Positions 36,264 through 45,655 of a stretch of 64,000 nt of DNA are shown here, one piece after another. This stretch comes from Sphingosinicella sp942492965 (GTDB lineage Bacteria > Pseudomonadota > Alphaproteobacteria > Sphingomonadales > Sphingomonadaceae). Made by a program: the position numbers and the translations under genes. Position 1 is the stretch's first letter. Each line of letters opens with the position of its first letter. The notes under the pieces were generated by a model, which was not told the DNA's origin, made no database searches, and worked only from the letters and a program-made list of their open reading frames with translations. The DNA lies in assembly GCA_942492965.1 (NCBI GenBank), contig OW818656.1:372001-436000 (forward strand), in the 5' to 3' direction.

Positions 36264-39014
36264 ATGAAATCCCTGTTCCTCGGAACCGCCGTAGCGCTTG
36301 CGCTCGCCGCCGCCGCACCAGCCCTCGCCGCCCCGAAAAGCACAGGCCCCGACCCCGCACTCGTCTCGGCGGTCGATATTCCCTACGAGCGGTTCACGCT
36401 TGCGAACGGCCTGCGCGTCATCGTCCATACCGACCGCAAGGCGCCGATCATCGCGACCAGCATCTGGTATCACGTCGGCTCGAAAGACGAGCCCGCGGGC
36501 AAGACCGGCTTCGCGCACCTCTTCGAGCACCTGATGTTCAACGGCACCGAAAACTACAACCACGACTGGTTCGTGGCGCTGCAGGAAATGGGCGCGACGA
36601 GTTACAACGGCACGACGTGGTTCGACCGCACCAACTATTTCCAGAACGTGCCCACCCCCGGCCTCGAGCGCATCCTGTTCCTTGAATCCGATCGCATGGG
36701 GCATCTGCTCGGCGCCATCGACCAGACCAAGCTGACGAACCAGATCGGTGTCGTGCAGAACGAGAAGCGGCAGGGTGACAACCAGCCCTTCGGCAAGACC
36801 GAATACCGCATCCTTGAAGGTCTGTTCCCCGAAGGCCACCCCTACCGCCACTCGACGATCGGCTCGATGGCGGACCTTTCCGCCGCCTCGCTCGAAGACG
36901 TGAAGACATGGTTCCGCACGTGGTACGGCCCCAACAACGCCGTGCTCGTCCTCGCCGGAGACATAGACGCGTCCACCGCGAAGCCGCTCGTCGAGAAATA
37001 TTTCGGCGACCTTCCCGCCGGACCCGCCGTCGAGCGCCGCCTGCGCGCATGGGTCCCGGAACGCAGCGAAACCGTGCGCGAGACGATGGAGGATCAGGTC
37101 TCCAACACGCGCATCTACCGCGTGTGGGCGGTGCCCGGCCTCAATGACGCCGACGCGCAGAACCTTTCGATCGCCGCGGCAACGCTCGGCGGCGGCAACA
37201 GCTCACGCCTCTACAAGGATCTCGTGCGCGACAAGCAGCTCGCCATCGGCGTGTCGGGCTACATGCAACCCTTCGAGGCCGTCAGCCTGCTGCAGATCGA
37301 GGTGGACGTAAAGCCGGGCGTGAACCCGGACACCGTGAACGCGCGCCTCGACCAGCTTCTCGCCGATTTCCTCGCCAAGGGGCCGTCGAAGGACGAGGTC
37401 GGCCGCGTCGCGATGCGCGCCGTATCCGGCACGATCCGCGGCCTCGAAGCCGTCGGCGGCTTCGGCGGCAAGGCCGTGACGCTCGCCGAGGGCGAGCTGT
37501 ATTCGGGCGATCCGCAGCAGTTCAAGAAAGACCTCTCCGCCTATGTAAGCGCCACCCCCGCAAGCGTGCAGGCCGCCGCGAAGCGCTGGATAGCGAAGGG
37601 CGACTACCAGCTCACCGTCTATCCCTACGGCGCGCTCCAGCAGGTCGCGGGCAAGGGCATCGACCGCTCGAAGCTGCCGCCGGTGGACGGCGCCCCCGCG
37701 CTCGAATTCCCGGCCGTTGAACGCGCGAAACTCTCGAACGGCATCGAGGTGGTGTTCGCGAAGCGCGCCACCGTGCCGGTCGTCAACCTCTCGATGGTGT
37801 TCGATGCGGGCAACGCCGCCGATGCGCGCGACAAGCTCGGCACGCAGTCGCTGATGCTCTCGCTTCTCGATGAAGGCACGGCGAAGCGCACCGCCATCCA
37901 GATCGCCGAAGAGGAAGAACGCCTCGGCGCCAATATCGGCGCGGATGCGGGCAACGACACCACGGAGGTGTCGCTTTCCGCGCTCTCCACCAACCTCGCC
38001 CCCTCGCTCGATCTGTGGGCGGACATCATCCGCAACCCGAAGTTCGATCCCGCCGAGCTTGAGCGCGTGCGCGGCATCCAGATCGCCGGCATCGCGCAGG
38101 AGGAGAGCCAGCCGCAAACGCTCGCACTGCGCCTGCTGCCCCCACTTATCTACGGCGCGGCGCACCCTTACGGCGTGCCGCTCACCGGCTCAGGCACCGT
38201 GGAGGGCGTGAAGGCCGTCACCCGCGACGATCTCGTCAGCTTCCACCAGACCTGGCTGCGCCCCGACAACGCCACGATCTTCGCGTCGGGTGCGACCAGC
38301 ATCGGCCAGCTCGTGCCGCTCCTCGAAAAGACCGTCGGCACATGGTCCGCTCCGTCCACGCCGAAGGGCACGAAAACCTTCACCACCGCAACCGCGCCCG
38401 CCGCGAGCAAGATCATCCTGATCGACCGCCCCGGCTCACCGCAGTCGTTCATCCTCGCGGGTTACCCGCTCGCGCACAAGGGCACGGACGACAACCTCGC
38501 GCTCACCACCGCGAACACCCCGCTCGGCGGCGTGTTCACCTCGCGGCTCAACATGAACCTGCGCGAGGACAAGGGCTGGTCCTACGGCGTCTCCACCGCC
38601 ATCTCGCAAACCTCGGAGCAGATGCCCTTCTACGTCTTCGCCCCCGTGCAAGCGGACAAGACCGGGGCCGCGCTCACCGAACTGCGCAAGGACATCACGG
38701 CCTACGTCACCGACAAGCCCATCACGCCCGAGGAAATGAAATCGACTCTCGCGTTCCTCACCGGCCGCCTGCCGGGTGCCTACGAATCCTCGTCCGCCGT
38801 GCTCGATGCGCTGCAGACCAACGCCCGCCTGAAGCGGCCGGACGATTATCAGGTGACCTACGCCGCGAAGCTGAACGCCCTGTCGCGCGAACAGTTGGCC
38901 GCTGCGGCAAAGGCCAATATCGATGTGGGCAAGCTGCTGTGGGTCGTCGTCGGCGACCGGCGGCAGGTGGAGCCGCAACTGAAAACCCTTGGACTACCGA
39001 TCGAGGTGAAATGA
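36264..39014 (+). CDS. Periplasmic M16 zinc peptidase (two tandem units)
   Basis: About 916 residues. A signal peptide (MKSLFLGTAVALALAAAAPA) is followed by two M16 halves. The first has the inverted zinc motif HLFEH (in FAHLFEHLMFNG) with the downstream Glu in IGVVQNEKRQGDNQPFG; the second half (from about residue 475) has no HxxEH and serves as the substrate-clamping half. This is the usual layout of pitrilysin-like and insulinase-like enzymes, which degrade peptides of medium size. ATG 36264 is chosen for its signal peptide; an upstream ATG at 36228 exists. The next gene overlaps its stop. Confidence 0.92.
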   Translation: MKSLFLGTAVALALAAAAPALAAPKSTGPDPALVSAVDIPYERFTLANGLRVIVHTDRKAPIIATSIWYHVGSKDEPAGKTGFAHLFEHLMFNGTENYNHDWFVALQEMGATSYNGTTWFDRTNYFQNVPTPGLERILFLESDRMGHLLGAIDQTKLTNQIGVVQNEKRQGDNQPFGKTEYRILEGLFPEGHPYRHSTIGSMADLSAASLEDVKTWFRTWYGPNNAVLVLAGDIDASTAKPLVEKYFGDLPAGPAVERRLRAWVPERSETVRETMEDQVSNTRIYRVWAVPGLNDADAQNLSIAAATLGGGNSSRLYKDLVRDKQLAIGVSGYMQPFEAVSLLQIEVDVKPGVNPDTVNARLDQLLADFLAKGPSKDEVGRVAMRAVSGTIRGLEAVGGFGGKAVTLAEGELYSGDPQQFKKDLSAYVSATPASVQAAAKRWIAKGDYQLTVYPYGALQQVAGKGIDRSKLPPVDGAPALEFPAVERAKLSNGIEVVFAKRATVPVVNLSMVFDAGNAADARDKLGTQSLMLSLLDEGTAKRTAIQIAEEEERLGANIGADAGNDTTEVSLSALSTNLAPSLDLWADIIRNPKFDPAELERVRGIQIAGIAQEESQPQTLALRLLPPLIYGAAHPYGVPLTGSGTVEGVKAVTRDDLVSFHQTWLRPDNATIFASGATSIGQLVPLLEKTVGTWSAPSTPKGTKTFTTATAPAASKIILIDRPGSPQSFILAGYPLAHKGTDDNLALTTANTPLGGVFTSRLNMNLREDKGWSYGVSTAISQTSEQMPFYVFAPVQADKTGAALTELRKDITAYVTDKPITPEEMKSTLAFLTGRLPGAYESSSAVLDALQTNARLKRPDDYQVTYAAKLNALSREQLAAAAKANIDVGKLLWVVVGDRRQVEPQLKTLGLPIEVK

Positions 39015-39736
39015 TGAGCAAGGTTGAAACAGGTTACGCAGACTATTCGCACGCTGGCACGACGTTCGAGGCCTATGTCGCCCACACGGGCGGCGGAGAG
39101 AAGCGCCCCGTCGTCCTCGTCGCGCACCAATGGGCCGGGCAATGCCCGCACGAATGCGAACGCGCCGATCTGCTCGCCGAAGCCGGATATCTCGGCATCG
39201 CGATCGACACCTACGGCAAGGGCGTGCGCGGCACCGTGGGCGCGGACAACACTGCGTTGATGGCGCCGCTGATGGCCGATCGCGCACTGCTCCGCGACCG
39301 GCTGCTGGCTGCGGTGGCGTTCGCAAAGGCGCATCCCCTGGCCGATCCGTCGCGCATTGCCGTCATCGGCTTCTGCTTCGGCGGCCTCTGCGCGCTCGAC
39401 GTGGCCCGCAGCGGCACGAAGGATGTGGCCGGTGTCGTGTCGTTCCACGGCGTCTATCCGCCGCCGAATCTCGGGCCGCAGGGACCGATCCACGCGCAGG
39501 TGCAGCTCCACCACGGCTGGGAAGACCCCCTCGCCCCGCCGCAGGACGTGATTGCCGTCGCCAAGGAACTGACCGACGCGGGCGCCAAGTGGCAGCTCAA
39601 TGCCTACGGCGACACCGTCCACGCCTTCACCGCCAAGGGCATGAACGCCCGTGCGGAGGGCGCACAGTATAACGAGATCGCCGACCGCCGCTCGTGGCAG
39701 GCAACGCTGCTGTTCCTCGAGGAGATTTTCGCCTGA
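39014..39736 (+). CDS. Dienelactone hydrolase family protein
   Basis: A 240-residue cytoplasmic alpha/beta hydrolase. The nucleophile elbow is GFCFGGLCAL, with the Cys that replaces Ser in dienelactone hydrolases, and the acid and histidine are likely in HHGWEDPLAPP and DTVHAFT. Family members open enol-lactones of aromatic degradation, but many serve other roles. The start ATG (39014) shares a base with the M16 stop (TGATG), with GAGGTG five bases before; ATG 39011 is the alternative. It overlaps the following LOG gene by four bases if the latter begins at CTG 39733. Confidence 0.85.
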   Translation: MSKVETGYADYSHAGTTFEAYVAHTGGGEKRPVVLVAHQWAGQCPHECERADLLAEAGYLGIAIDTYGKGVRGTVGADNTALMAPLMADRALLRDRLLAAVAFAKAHPLADPSRIAVIGFCFGGLCALDVARSGTKDVAGVVSFHGVYPPPNLGPQGPIHAQVQLHHGWEDPLAPPQDVIAVAKELTDAGAKWQLNAYGDTVHAFTAKGMNARAEGAQYNEIADRRSWQATLLFLEEIFA

Positions 39737-40323
39737 GGCGGATTTCCAGCCTGTGCGTGTTCCTCGGTTCCAGCCGGGGGCTACGCCCTGACTATACGGA
39801 TGCCGCACACGCGCTCGGCACAGCGATGGCCGCGCGCGGGATCCGTCTCGTCTACGGCGGCGCATCGATCGGCCTGATGGGCGTGCTCGCCGACGCCGTG
39901 CTCGCGGCGGGCGGCGAGGCTGTCGGCGTCATCCCGCAGGCGCTCGTCGATCACGAGGTCGCGCACCACGGCCTCACCGAACTCGTCATCACCGGCTCGA
40001 TGCACGAGCGCAAAGCGGAGATGGCGCGCCGCGCCGATGCCTTCGCGGCGCTTCCCGGCGGTGTCGGCACGCTCGAGGAACTGTTCGAGGTTTGGACGTG
40101 GAGCCAGCTCGGCATCTTCGAAAAGCCCTGCGGTCTCCTCAATGTCGCGGGCTACTACGATCAGCTTGCGGGCTTCCTCGATCACATGGCCGCCGAAAAA
40201 TTCGTGCGCCCGCAGCACCGGGGAATGCTCGCCGTCGCGGAAACGGCGGACGCGCTCATCGATGCGCTGGAGGCTTGGGAACGGCCCGTGGTCGAGAAAT
40301 GGATCGGCCTCGAACAGAGCTAG
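39733..40323 (+). CDS. LOG family phosphoribohydrolase (TIGR00730)
   Basis: About 196 residues. The Rossmann-like fold shows SSLCVFLGSSRGLRPDY at the N terminus, VYGGASIGLMGVLADA, and the LOG signature PGGVGTLEELFEVWTW. LOG proteins release the base from cytokinin-like or other nucleoside 5'-monophosphates; older annotations call them lysine decarboxylases, which is wrong. There is no ATG near the expected N terminus. CTG 39733, with GAGGAG eight bases upstream, gives the best-placed start and a four-base overlap with the hydrolase stop; GTG 39694 would add 13 residues without a ribosome site. Confidence 0.88.
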   Translation: MRRISSLCVFLGSSRGLRPDYTDAAHALGTAMAARGIRLVYGGASIGLMGVLADAVLAAGGEAVGVIPQALVDHEVAHHGLTELVITGSMHERKAEMARRADAFAALPGGVGTLEELFEVWTWSQLGIFEKPCGLLNVAGYYDQLAGFLDHMAAEKFVRPQHRGMLAVAETADALIDALEAWERPVVEKWIGLEQS

Positions 40324-40457
40324 ACGAGGCTGTTCGAGGCTGCTATCGGCCCCCGCGATGTCCATGACGATTAAAACGATTAGCACCAAGCCGGTCCGCG
40401 CTCGCGGGGCGGTTCTGCGTGTGCTGACGGCTTAACCGGTCAAGCAAGCAGGACAGA

Positions 40458-40476
40458 GCCCCGCCGAGCGCGGGGC
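40458..40476. repeat. GC hairpin upstream of asd
   Basis: GCCCCGC and GCGGGGC pair around CGAGC, about 63 bases before the asd start. No T-run follows, so it is not a convincing terminator. The rest of the 216-base gap 40324-40539 shows no gene. Confidence 0.35.
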
Positions 40477-40539
40477 GGCCTGGAACCTTCCAAAGCCACA
40501 TACCCCGCGCCTCCGCACACAACAGGAGACGCAGTTCAC

Positions 40540-41583
40540 ATGACCAGATCCCTCCCCGCCCGCCCCAATGTCGGCATCGTCGGTGCCACAGGCCTCGTCG
40601 GCGGCATGATGCGCGAAATTCTCGCCGAGCGTGATTTCCCGATCGGCACGCTCCGCCTGTTCGCCTCCGCGCGGTCGAGCGGCAAGACCATCGCCTTCCG
40701 CGGCAACGACGTGGTCGTTGAAGATGCCGAAAGTGCCGATTTTTCGGGCCTCGACATCGTATTTTTCTCGGCGGGCGGCTCGACCTCGCGCACGCTGGCG
40801 CCCAAGGCCGCCGCTGCAGGCGCGGTCGTCATCGACAACAGCTCGGCATGGCGCAGCGACCCCGACGTGCCGCTCGTCGTTGCCGAGGTGAACCCGGAGG
40901 CCCTGCGCGATATCCCGAAGGGCATCGTCGCCAACCCGAACTGCACCACGATGGCCGCAATGCCCGTGCTGAAGCCGCTGCACGCGGCTGCGGGCCTGAA
41001 GAGCCTCGTCGCCAGCACCTATCAGGCCGTCTCGGGCGGCGGCATGGCGGGCGTCGAGGAACTGCACGAGCAGATCGTCGCGGGCGCATCCGGCAGCGAC
41101 GCGCTGGCGCGCGACGGCGCCGCCGTGGACCTCGGCCAGCCCCGCAAATGGGCCGTACCGATCGCCTTCAACGTCGTGCCGCTCAATTACGTGCTCGGCG
41201 AAGACGGCTACACCGAAGAGGAAGCGAAGCTCCGCGACGAAAGCCGCAAGATCCTGAATCTTCCGGAACTCACCGTCTCCGGCACCTGCGTCCGCGTCCC
41301 CGTGTTCAGCGGCCACGCGCTGTCGATGAACGTGGCGTTCGAACGCCCGCTTTCGGTCGCCGACGCACTGAAGCTCCTCGAAGCGGCGCCCGGCGTCGTC
41401 GTGACCGACGTACCGAACCCGCTCGAAGCCACGGGCAAGGACCCGGTATTCGTCGGCCGCGTCCGCAGCGACCCGACCGTGGCGCACGGCCTCGCGCTGT
41501 TCGTCGTCGGCGACAATCTGCGCAAGGGCGCGGCGCTCAACGCCGTGCAGGTCGCGGAAGTGCTGCTCGAACAGGCGCGCTGA
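40540..41583 (+). CDS. asd: Aspartate-semialdehyde dehydrogenase
   Basis: A 347-residue NADP-dependent enzyme that makes aspartate semialdehyde for lysine, diaminopimelate, threonine and methionine. The Rossmann motif is VGIVGATGLVGGMM, the catalytic cysteine lies in ANPNCTTMAAMP, and STYQAVSGGGMAGVEEL and the His of SGHALSMNVAFERP follow. CAGGAG lies upstream of ATG 40540. It is monocistronic and converges with the DUF2239 gene. lysC is on the opposite strand about 4.5 kb away. Confidence 0.96.
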   Translation: MTRSLPARPNVGIVGATGLVGGMMREILAERDFPIGTLRLFASARSSGKTIAFRGNDVVVEDAESADFSGLDIVFFSAGGSTSRTLAPKAAAAGAVVIDNSSAWRSDPDVPLVVAEVNPEALRDIPKGIVANPNCTTMAAMPVLKPLHAAAGLKSLVASTYQAVSGGGMAGVEELHEQIVAGASGSDALARDGAAVDLGQPRKWAVPIAFNVVPLNYVLGEDGYTEEEAKLRDESRKILNLPELTVSGTCVRVPVFSGHALSMNVAFERPLSVADALKLLEAAPGVVVTDVPNPLEATGKDPVFVGRVRSDPTVAHGLALFVVGDNLRKGAALNAVQVAEVLLEQAR

Positions 41584-41589
41584 TCGCGT

Positions 41590-42123
41590 TCAATCGACAA
41601 GGGCCGGAGCGGCGAGCTGCCGCGCGTGGGCACGCACGTCCTCCGGCCAGTTTTCCGTAAGCATAGCGAACCGCGCACCGTCCGCCGCGAACAGCGCGCG
41701 CGCCGCCTCCTCGAAGTTCTCCCGGTTGCCTGCCATCGCGGACATGAAACGATAGGCGGCCTCCGCCGCCGCCTTCGCAACGCTGCGGCTATCCCGCGCG
41801 GCCTCCTCGACCAGCCGACGCAGCGCAGCCGACGCCCCACCCCGCTGCGTTTTCAGCCAGTCCCAGTGGCGCGGCAGCAGCGTCACCTCCTTCGCGACCA
41901 CACCAAGCTTCGGGCGGCCGGGCGGGGCGGGCGGCGGCGCGTACCGCGCGGCGACCTCGGCCTCCGTTCCGCGCAAATCGAGATCAGTTTCAGCGCCGGT
42001 CCCGTCATTGAAGATCAGCACATTGTCCGTACCGTCCCGCTTCAAAGCCAATGCCACTTCGACAAGCGGCCCCGACGCGAACTTATGGTCGCCCCGAAAT
42101 GCCGTGTAATTTTCCTGTTCCAT
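41590..42123 (-). CDS. DUF2239 family protein, possible autoregulator
   Basis: A 177-residue protein of family DUF2239, function unknown. The N-terminal half is beta-rich (FNDGTGAETDLDLRG), then a Pro-rich linker precedes VTLLPRHWDWLKTQRGGASA, which reads like a strand followed by helices and is reminiscent of small DNA-binding folds, and the C terminus is helical (AYRFMSAMAGNRENFEEAA). Two TTACCCGG-type palindromes lie directly upstream, between it and the divergent helicase. An autoregulatory role is inferred from that placement only. Confidence 0.75.
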   Translation of the reverse strand: MEQENYTAFRGDHKFASGPLVEVALALKRDGTDNVLIFNDGTGAETDLDLRGTEAEVAARYAPPPAPPGRPKLGVVAKEVTLLPRHWDWLKTQRGGASAALRRLVEEAARDSRSVAKAAAEAAYRFMSAMAGNRENFEEAARALFAADGARFAMLTENWPEDVRAHARQLAAPALVD

Positions 42124-42131
42124 GGTCGCGA

Positions 42132-42172
42132 TTTACCCGGGTAAAAATACCCTGTCAATATTACCCGGATAA
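42132..42172. promoter_or_regulatory. Paired TTACCCGG palindromes between DUF2239 and the helicase
   Basis: TTTACCCGGGTAAA (42132-42145) is a perfect palindrome and TTACCCGGATAA (42161-42172) a near copy, with centres 28 bases apart. They sit 9 bases from the DUF2239 start and 48 bases from the helicase start, so one dimeric repressor could control both genes. Confidence 0.6.
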
Positions 42173-42219
42173 AATGTTGCATTTGCGCTGCTGACATTGG
42201 CGCTGCATCATGGTTCTCG

Positions 42220-44634
42220 ATGCTCCCCGCCCTTCCCGACGTCATCACCCGCTGGTTCGACGCGCGCGGCTGGCGCGTGCGGCGGCATCAGGCGGAGATG
42301 GTTGCGGCAGCCGAGGCCGGGCAGCACGCGCTGCTCGTTGCGGCAACCGGTGCGGGCAAGACGCTCGCGGGCTTCCTGCCGACGCTCGCCGATCTCGTGC
42401 AGAACCCATCGGAAGGCCTGCACACGCTCTATGTCTCCCCGCTGAAGGCGCTCGCGGCGGACGTTGAACGCAACCTGCTGGCGCCGATCGCCGAAATGGG
42501 CCTGCCGATCCGCGTCGAAACGCGCACGGGCGACACCTCATCCGACAAGAAGGCCCGCCAGCGTGCCGCGCCGCCGCACGTTCTGCTGACCACACCGGAA
42601 TCGCTGTCGCTGCTGCTCTCCTACCCGGACAATGCGCGCATATTCGCAGGGCTCAAGACCATCGTGATCGACGAGGTCCACGCCTTCGCGAGCGGCAAGC
42701 GCGGCGACCTGCTTACGCTTGCCATGTCGCGCCTGCAGGCGATCGTGCCGGGCGTGCGCCGCGTCGCGCTGTCCGCCTCCATCGGCGACCCCGAAGACTA
42801 CCGCCGCTGGCTCGCGCCGGGCGAAAACGTCACGCTCGTCGCTGGCGAACCGGGCGCCAAGCCGAAGATCGAGATCCTCACCCCCGAGGGACGCGTGCCG
42901 TGGTCCGGCCATTCCGGCCGCTATGCCGCCGAGCAGGTCTACCGCGAGATCGAGCGGCACAAGCTGACGCTCGTCTTCTGCAACACGCGCAGCCTCGCCG
43001 AGCTGACCTTCAACGACCTCTGGGCGGTGAACGAAGCCACGCTCCCCATCGGACTCCACCACGGCTCACTCTCGAAGGAAGCGCGGCAGAAGGTCGAAGG
43101 CGCGATGGCGGACGGGCGGCTGCGCGCGCTCGTCTGCACCGCCAGCCTCGACCTCGGCGTCGATTGGGGCGACGTCGATCTCGTCGTCCAGATGGGCGCA
43201 CCCAAGGGCTCGTCGCGCCTCATCCAGCGCATCGGCCGCGCCAACCACCGGCTCGACGAGGCGAGCGAGGCCATCGTCGTGCCCGGCAACCGCTTCGAAT
43301 ATCTCGAAGCCCGCGCCGCGCTCGACGCCATAGACGCGGGCGAACTCGATACCGAGCCGTGGCGCCCCGGCGCGCTCGACGTGCTCGCACAGCACCTGAT
43401 GGCGTGCGCCTGCGCCGAGCCCTTCGATGCGGGCGCGATGTTCGAAGAAGTCCGCGGCGCCGCACCCTACGCGGCGCTCACCCGCGAGGAGTTCGACCGC
43501 GTGCTGCACTTCGTGGCGGACGGCGGCTACGCCCTGCGCGCCTACGATCGCTACAAGCGCCTGACGCAGAACCCGGACGGTCGCTGGCGCGTCAGCCACC
43601 CGAGCCTCGCGAAGCAGCACCGGCTGAACGCGGGCATCATCGTCGAGGCCCCCATGCTCGACGTGCGCTTCGGCAACGGGCGCACACTCGGCCGCGTCGA
43701 GGAATATTTCGCCTCCACCCTCTCCCCCGGCGACACGTTCCGTTTCGCAGGCCTCGCGCTGGAGGTGGAGCGCATCGTCGACACCGACCTCATCGTCAGC
43801 GCCACCCGCCGCGCGGCGATGATCCCGAGCTACATGGGTGCGCGCCTGCCGCTGTCCACGCACCTTGCCGACCGCGTGCGCGGTTTCCTTGCCGATCCCA
43901 CACAGTGGCGGCGCTTCCCGGCGGACGTGGCCGAATGGCTGGAGGTCCAGCAGATTCGCTCCGTGCTGCCGAAGCCGGGCGAGCTGCTGATCGAAACCTT
44001 CCCGCACGAAGGCCTCCACCACATGATCGCCTACAGCTTCGAAGGCTGGAACGCGCACCAGTCGCTCGGAATGCTGCTCACCCGCCGCATGGAGACGCTC
44101 GGCCTTCAGCCCACGGGCTTCGTGGCGAACGACTACGCGCTCGGCGTCTACGGCCTAAAGGAGGTCAAAGACCCCGCCCCGCTCTTCTCGCCCGACATTC
44201 TGGAGGATGAGCTTGCCGAGTGGGTGCAGACCTCGCACCTCCTGAAGCGCGCGTTCCGCGAGGTGGCGGTGATCGGCGGCCTCATCGAGCGCCAGCATCC
44301 GGGCAAGCGCAAGTCCGGCCGTCAGGTCACCTTCTCCACCGATCTCATCTACGACGTCCTGCGCAAATACGAGCCCGACCACATGCTGCTGCGCGCCGCG
44401 TGGGAGGACGCCCGGCTGCGGCTGACGGACGTCGCCCGCCTCGCGAACCTCCTCGACCGCGCGGCGAGCAGCATCGTCCACAAGCGCCTCGATCGCGTCT
44501 CACCGCTCGCCGTTCCGGTGCTCGTGATGATCGGCCGCGAGAGCGTCGCGCAGGGTCTTGCCGACGAAGCTTTGCTCATCGAGGCCGAAGCGCTCGCCCA
44601 GGAGGCGATGCACATCGACGAGCGTCGTTGTTGA
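42220..44634 (+). CDS. Ligase-associated DEXH-box DNA helicase (Lhr-type)
   Basis: An 804-residue superfamily-2 helicase. The motor has LLVAATGAGKTLAGFLPTLA (Walker A, about residues 38-57), TTPESLSLLLSYPD, the DEVH box (VIDEVHAFASGKRGDLL), SASIGD, and the second RecA half with CTASLDLGVDWGDVDLVVQM and QRIGRANHR; the C terminus has the Lhr-core region including SFEGWNAHQSLGMLLTRRME. This branch accompanies an ATP-dependent DNA ligase and an exonuclease in bacterial repair clusters. Those two are absent here, though PdeM lies 1 kb downstream. Start ATG 42220 has no strong ribosome site. Confidence 0.92.
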   Translation: MLPALPDVITRWFDARGWRVRRHQAEMVAAAEAGQHALLVAATGAGKTLAGFLPTLADLVQNPSEGLHTLYVSPLKALAADVERNLLAPIAEMGLPIRVETRTGDTSSDKKARQRAAPPHVLLTTPESLSLLLSYPDNARIFAGLKTIVIDEVHAFASGKRGDLLTLAMSRLQAIVPGVRRVALSASIGDPEDYRRWLAPGENVTLVAGEPGAKPKIEILTPEGRVPWSGHSGRYAAEQVYREIERHKLTLVFCNTRSLAELTFNDLWAVNEATLPIGLHHGSLSKEARQKVEGAMADGRLRALVCTASLDLGVDWGDVDLVVQMGAPKGSSRLIQRIGRANHRLDEASEAIVVPGNRFEYLEARAALDAIDAGELDTEPWRPGALDVLAQHLMACACAEPFDAGAMFEEVRGAAPYAALTREEFDRVLHFVADGGYALRAYDRYKRLTQNPDGRWRVSHPSLAKQHRLNAGIIVEAPMLDVRFGNGRTLGRVEEYFASTLSPGDTFRFAGLALEVERIVDTDLIVSATRRAAMIPSYMGARLPLSTHLADRVRGFLADPTQWRRFPADVAEWLEVQQIRSVLPKPGELLIETFPHEGLHHMIAYSFEGWNAHQSLGMLLTRRMETLGLQPTGFVANDYALGVYGLKEVKDPAPLFSPDILEDELAEWVQTSHLLKRAFREVAVIGGLIERQHPGKRKSGRQVTFSTDLIYDVLRKYEPDHMLLRAAWEDARLRLTDVARLANLLDRAASSIVHKRLDRVSPLAVPVLVMIGRESVAQGLADEALLIEAEALAQEAMHIDERRC

Positions 44635-44677
44635 ACGCCCCGATATGGCGTAGAATCGCCGCCGGGGAGATCGCGTC

Positions 44678-45613
44678 ATGAACGCCTTGGCAATTGCCGT
44701 TCTGCTAGCCGCTGGAGCCACCGAACCGGCATCGCCGCCGCCTGCCGCGAGCGAAGCCGTCGATTTCGGCGCCGACAAGTCCTTCCGCATGACCGTGCCG
44801 GTCAGCATCGGCGGGCAAGGGCCGTTCAATTTCGTCGTTGATACCGGCGCCGAACGCACCGTGCTCTCCGAGGAGCTTGCGAACACGCTCGGCCTCGGCC
44901 GCACGGGCAGCGCGGAGGTGCACAGCATCAGCGGCGCCCAGCGCTTCCAGACCGTGACGGTGCCGTCGCTCTCGGTCACGAGCACGCCCGTCCGCAACGT
45001 GCAGGCCCCGCTCCTCAAGCGCGGCAATCTCGGCGCGGAAGGCCTGCTCGGCATCGACAGCCTGCAATCCAAAGCGATCCTCATCGATTTCGCGCAGCGG
45101 AAAATCGTGGTGACACCTGCCGCGGAAACCCCCAAACTCAAGGCGGACGACGACGACACGATCGTCATCCGCGCGCGCAGCCGCCTCGGCCGCCTGATCC
45201 TTGCCGACGCCGCCATCGGTCAGCGCAAGATCGCGGTGGTGATCGATACCGGCGCCGAACACAGCGTCGGCAACCTCGCGATGCGCCAGGCGGCGGTGAA
45301 GCGCGGCAAGGCGATGCTGCTGATCCCGACAACGCTGTACGACGTCGCGGGCGGCACGGTTCCGGCCGAGATCGCCGTCGTGAACGACATGCGCCTCGGC
45401 AGCGCCACGCTCAACGCTATGCCGATCGCCTTCGCCGACCTGCCCGTTTTCCGCCAGCTCGGGCTCGACAAGCGCCCGGCGATGCTGCTCGGCATGAACA
45501 CGCTCCGCGCCTTCGATCAGGTGGCGGTGGACTTCGCGACCAAAAGGGTGCGCTTCGTGGTGCCGGGCGACAGCAGCCGCGAGGACGCCACGCAGCTTGC
45601 AAGCGCCCGTTAG
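44678..45613 (+). CDS. Retropepsin-like aspartic protease family protein
   Basis: A 311-residue exported protein with a short signal sequence (MNALAIAVLLAAGA). Two aspartyl-protease half domains are visible, each with a DTGAE active-site motif: VVDTGAERTVLS (about residue 53) and VIDTGAEHSVGN (about 191), followed by GLLGIDSL and MLLGMNTL. One chain therefore could form the complete two-Asp site that retropepsins build as dimers. It lies between the ligase-associated helicase and PdeM on the same strand. Substrates of bacterial members are mostly unknown. Confidence 0.85.
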   Translation: MNALAIAVLLAAGATEPASPPPAASEAVDFGADKSFRMTVPVSIGGQGPFNFVVDTGAERTVLSEELANTLGLGRTGSAEVHSISGAQRFQTVTVPSLSVTSTPVRNVQAPLLKRGNLGAEGLLGIDSLQSKAILIDFAQRKIVVTPAAETPKLKADDDDTIVIRARSRLGRLILADAAIGQRKIAVVIDTGAEHSVGNLAMRQAAVKRGKAMLLIPTTLYDVAGGTVPAEIAVVNDMRLGSATLNAMPIAFADLPVFRQLGLDKRPAMLLGMNTLRAFDQVAVDFATKRVRFVVPGDSSREDATQLASAR

Positions 45614-45655
45614 CGCCTCTTGATCCCGCCCGCGCGTCGGGGCATAGCCGGAACC

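Noticed and set aside
40324..40539. Riboswitch or terminator before asd
   Set aside because: Only one short GC hairpin without T-run or recognisable aptamer core.
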